From Neomoorella mulderi (GTDB lineage: Bacteria > Bacillota > DSM-521 > Neomoorellales > Neomoorellaceae): 8,400 nt of DNA. A model generated the notes under the pieces. The model saw nothing but the letters and a program-made list of their open reading frames with translations, did no database searches and was not told the DNA's origin. The stretch spans positions 1-8,400 of the forward strand of contig DRZV01000025.1 of NCBI GenBank assembly GCA_011375465.1, written 5' to 3'. The translations under genes were made by a program, and so were the position numbers. Positions 6,733 to 8,400 of this stretch are shown piece after piece (position 1 is the first letter of the stretch; each line of letters opens with the position of its first letter).

Positions 6733-7693
6733 ATGTTCCGCAAATCGAGCTTGAAGTGGTGGATACTGGCGGTTCTGCTGGCGGGCCTGTTAATCTCAAG
6801 GGGAGTTTATGCAGGCGCCAATAATATGGCGGTGACTTCTGCTAAGGATCCGTGGGGGAATAAGGGGGTTCTTAACTACCTCCTTTGGACGGCAGATGCG
6901 AAATTGAAACAGGACGCAATCAGGCTCCAGAAGGATCTAGGGCTCGACGATCATGCCATGAAAAGGCTCAGGGAATTGGGTCTGAAAGAGCGTCAGAGTA
7001 TTGTAAAGTTGAAGACCGAAGCATTGAACGCCGAGGCCTTCAATGCCGAGGTAGACGCTGCTTTTACCGAGATTGATAGGGAGACCCGCTCGGTATTAGG
7101 ACCGAAGTACAAGGCCTTCCGGGAGTGGGTGAGGGACTGGTGGCGCCAAGAAAAGGAATATAGGGAGAAGTGGCTTGCAGAAAAGTTGCAGAAAGAGGCT
7201 GGGGTTACTCCTCTTGCTGATTTTCAGAGAGGTTTGGTATTTGTCCCCCAATACTATAGGGATACCTCCTGGCAAGTAGCCTTACCAGACAAGTATGTGA
7301 AATTCGCCAACCGGGGCTGGTGGGATGACATCCCTCCTGAGATTAGACCTAAATTACAGTAACCCATCGTATACAGTTAATGTCTATTACGAGCCCACGA
7401 ACAGGAGTGTCCTCGATGTTCCCGTTCTAGAGGTTGGTCCGTGGAATGAAGATGATAATTATTGGGATGCAGCCGAGGGGTGGAATCCGCGCCGGTTGTT
7501 TAAAGATCCCCCCTTAGGAAAACCGGAGGCTCAAGCTGCTTTTTATGACGGATGTAATGGCGGAAAAGATCAATTCGGAAGGGAAGTTACGAACCCGGCG
7601 GGGATAGACTTGACTCCCTATGGAGCTTCACAATTGGGCCTAGGTTATTTGCAAAATGGCTGGGTATGGGTGAGATACAGTGACCTGCCGTAA
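6733..7693 (+). CDS. Secreted protein: helical N-terminal half and RlpA/expansin-like C-terminal half, one frameshift
   Basis: A signal peptide (WWILAVLLAGLLI, probable cleavage after VYA near residue 27) is followed by a highly charged, mainly helical region at about 45-150 (LQKDLGLDD, LKERQSIVKLKTEALN, REWVRDWWRQEKEYREKW) that recalls Spy/CpxP-like helical proteins. The C-terminal half has VPVLEVGPWNEDDNYW, GGKDQFGREVTNPAGIDLT and GASQLGL, resembling a double-psi beta-barrel of the RlpA/expansin type, where GPW/GPF and IDLS mark the fold and acidic active residues. The frame stops at TAA 7360-7362; removing one A from 7351-7353 joins IPPEIRP to NYSNPSYTVNVYY and gives about 319 residues. 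The ATG at 7325 is therefore probably not a separate gene start. The likely place of action is the cell wall. The enzymatic activity is not established, and the barrel call rests on pattern memory. Confidence 0.7.
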
Positions 7694-8054
7694 ATATTTA
7701 TTGGCCTTAATACTTGCGTTGCTGGTTGCTCTAGGCGGTTGCGCCCAGAAGAAAGAGCCCAGGTCTCAAAATGCCGGTTGGGTTGAGGTTCCGATGGATA
7801 TAGAAAAAGCCAAACTCCTTCAAGAAGAGGTGGATAACGCTCATAGGCCAGGGCTTCTTGACCCACGTCAAGTGACCTACGAATTCTTAGAGCGGGAGCT
7901 TGGGATTTCGGGAAGCCAGGTGCAAAAGATGAGGGAGGTGGAGGAGACACCGGAGGGCAAGGTCCTTCAGGTGGCGGTTTCGGACGGGAGGGTAATAGAA
8001 TTAAGTTGTCGTCCAGCCTGTCCGGAGGGAACGTACTGGGATATGGCAGGTTAA
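7680..8054 (+). CDS. Small putative lipoprotein, unknown function
   Basis: GTG 7680 overlaps the end of the secreted protein gene by 14 bases, which suggests coupling. The N terminus has basic residues, a hydrophobic core (LLALILALLVAL) and the lipobox LGGC with the lipidated cysteine at residue 21, so the mature protein should be anchored to the outer face of the membrane. The remaining 104 residues are charged and partly helical (IEKAKLLQEEVDNAHRPGLL, YEFLERELGISGSQVQKMRE), followed by a short beta-like segment (KVLQVAVSDGRVIELSC) and a CPEGTYWDMAG end with two late cysteines. I recognise no family. Position implies a role with the upstream secreted protein. The frame is intact. Confidence 0.7.
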   Translation: MTCRKYLLALILALLVALGGCAQKKEPRSQNAGWVEVPMDIEKAKLLQEEVDNAHRPGLLDPRQVTYEFLERELGISGSQVQKMREVEETPEGKVLQVAVSDGRVIELSCRPACPEGTYWDMAG

Positions 8055-8301
8055 GAAATATCGGTTTCTCAAGTGATTTTTCGCGGGAACAAAATAGCAA
8101 GAACAGAAAACGCAAGTGCAGTTTGGAACTTTATCCGGTCAAAATCTTCGCCAGGGAAATTTAAAATAACCAGGCCGGAGAAAGGTGGGGCTGCCAGCAG
8201 TTGGAAATATAATTGACCTTGAAACTCAGCCAATGGGCTAAGCGGCGGAAGAAGGCATTCTCTTCCTCGGAAGCGAAAACCAAGCTCCGGGAAGCGAGAA
8301 A

Positions 8302-8376
8302 TGTAAAGGCCAACCGCACGATCGAGACGTAAACGCCGCAAAGAACCTGCTCAAGTTCGCCTTGGCCGCGGGCTGA
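8302..8376 (+). pseudogene. TnpB-like (IS200/IS605 family) C-terminal fragment
   Basis: One plus-strand frame reads CKGQPHDRDVNAAKNLLKFA and then LAAG to TGA 8374-8376. HDRDVNAAKNLL matches the C-terminal RuvC-III signature of TnpB proteins (DRDxNAAxNIL), which usually follows a zinc ribbon; here only one cysteine precedes it. The frame is closed upstream at 8239-8241, and I find no other TnpB motif in 8055-8300, so this is a fragment or a frame-broken tail. The interval 8055-8300 holds no ORF that I can support. Confidence 0.4.
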
Positions 8377-8383
8377 TGCGGCC
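8364..8383 (+). repeat. 6-bp hairpin at the TnpB-like stop
   Basis: GGCCGC (8364-8369) and GCGGCC (8378-8383) form a perfect inverted repeat with an 8-base loop that contains the stop codon of the TnpB-like frame. A T5 run follows at 8394-8398, too far for a standard terminator. Its place matches where IS200/IS605 right-end hairpins and TnpB guide RNAs lie, but that link is speculative. Confidence 0.25.
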
Positions 8384-8400
8384 CTACCGCGAGTTTTTGC

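Noticed and set aside
8069..8341. Minus-strand ORF of 90 codons at the window end
   Set aside because: No ribosome binding site, no recognisable features, and it overlaps the TnpB-like signature on the other strand.
1..8400. CRISPR array, tRNA or rRNA
   Set aside because: No regularly spaced repeats, no tRNA T-loop pattern in a cloverleaf context and no rRNA segments were seen.

Overview
The window looks like chromosome from a fairly GC-rich, Gram-positive, clostridial-type bacterium (Moorella/Peptococcaceae-like is my guess). The reasons are a short clostridial-type ThiC, the convergent holA / rpsT arrangement common in Firmicutes, near-perfect AGGAGGTGA-type ribosome binding sites, and an ECF sigma/anti-sigma pair. 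No tool or database was used, so the lineage is an inference.

Layout. (1) 3-1810, + strand: the C-terminal part of thiC (thiamine pyrimidine synthesis), then holA (DNA polymerase III delta). (2) 1811-2456: a 10-bp terminator hairpin, a 62-codon ORF and rpsT (ribosomal protein S20) with its own promoter, all on the minus strand and convergent with holA. (3) 2482-2879, minus strand: a broken basic ORF of about 130 codons that begins inside the end of the next gene. (4) 2848-4826, minus strand: a two-gene exopolysaccharide unit, a PgaD-like membrane protein followed by a PgaC/IcaA-type family-2 glycosyltransferase, overlapping at ATGA. (5) 4827-5236: an intergenic stretch with a possible protein relic on the minus strand. 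(6) 5237-6572, + strand: an ECF sigma factor and its membrane-anchored anti-sigma factor. (7) 6733-8054, + strand: a secreted protein with a helical N-terminal half and an RlpA/expansin-like C-terminal half, then a small lipoprotein. (8) 8055-8400: no intact gene, but a TnpB-like C-terminal signature and a hairpin at the end.

The most striking property is that every main plus-strand gene except the small lipoprotein carries one single-base reading-frame break, mostly in short homopolymers: near 39-42 (thiC), 1577 (holA), 5497-5500 (sigma), 6481-6484 (anti-sigma) and 7351-7353 (secreted protein). The ORF at 2482-2879 needs three more. Family-consistent sequence resumes in another frame each time. 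Systematic indel error in the assembly explains this better than biology, so the five genes are annotated as whole, frame-corrected genes.

How they may work together: regions 6 and 7 look like a cell-envelope module in which a regulated sigma factor sits beside an exported, possibly wall-binding protein and a lipoprotein. The neighbouring PgaC/PgaD-like pair would make a surface polysaccharide. The link between them rests on adjacency only.
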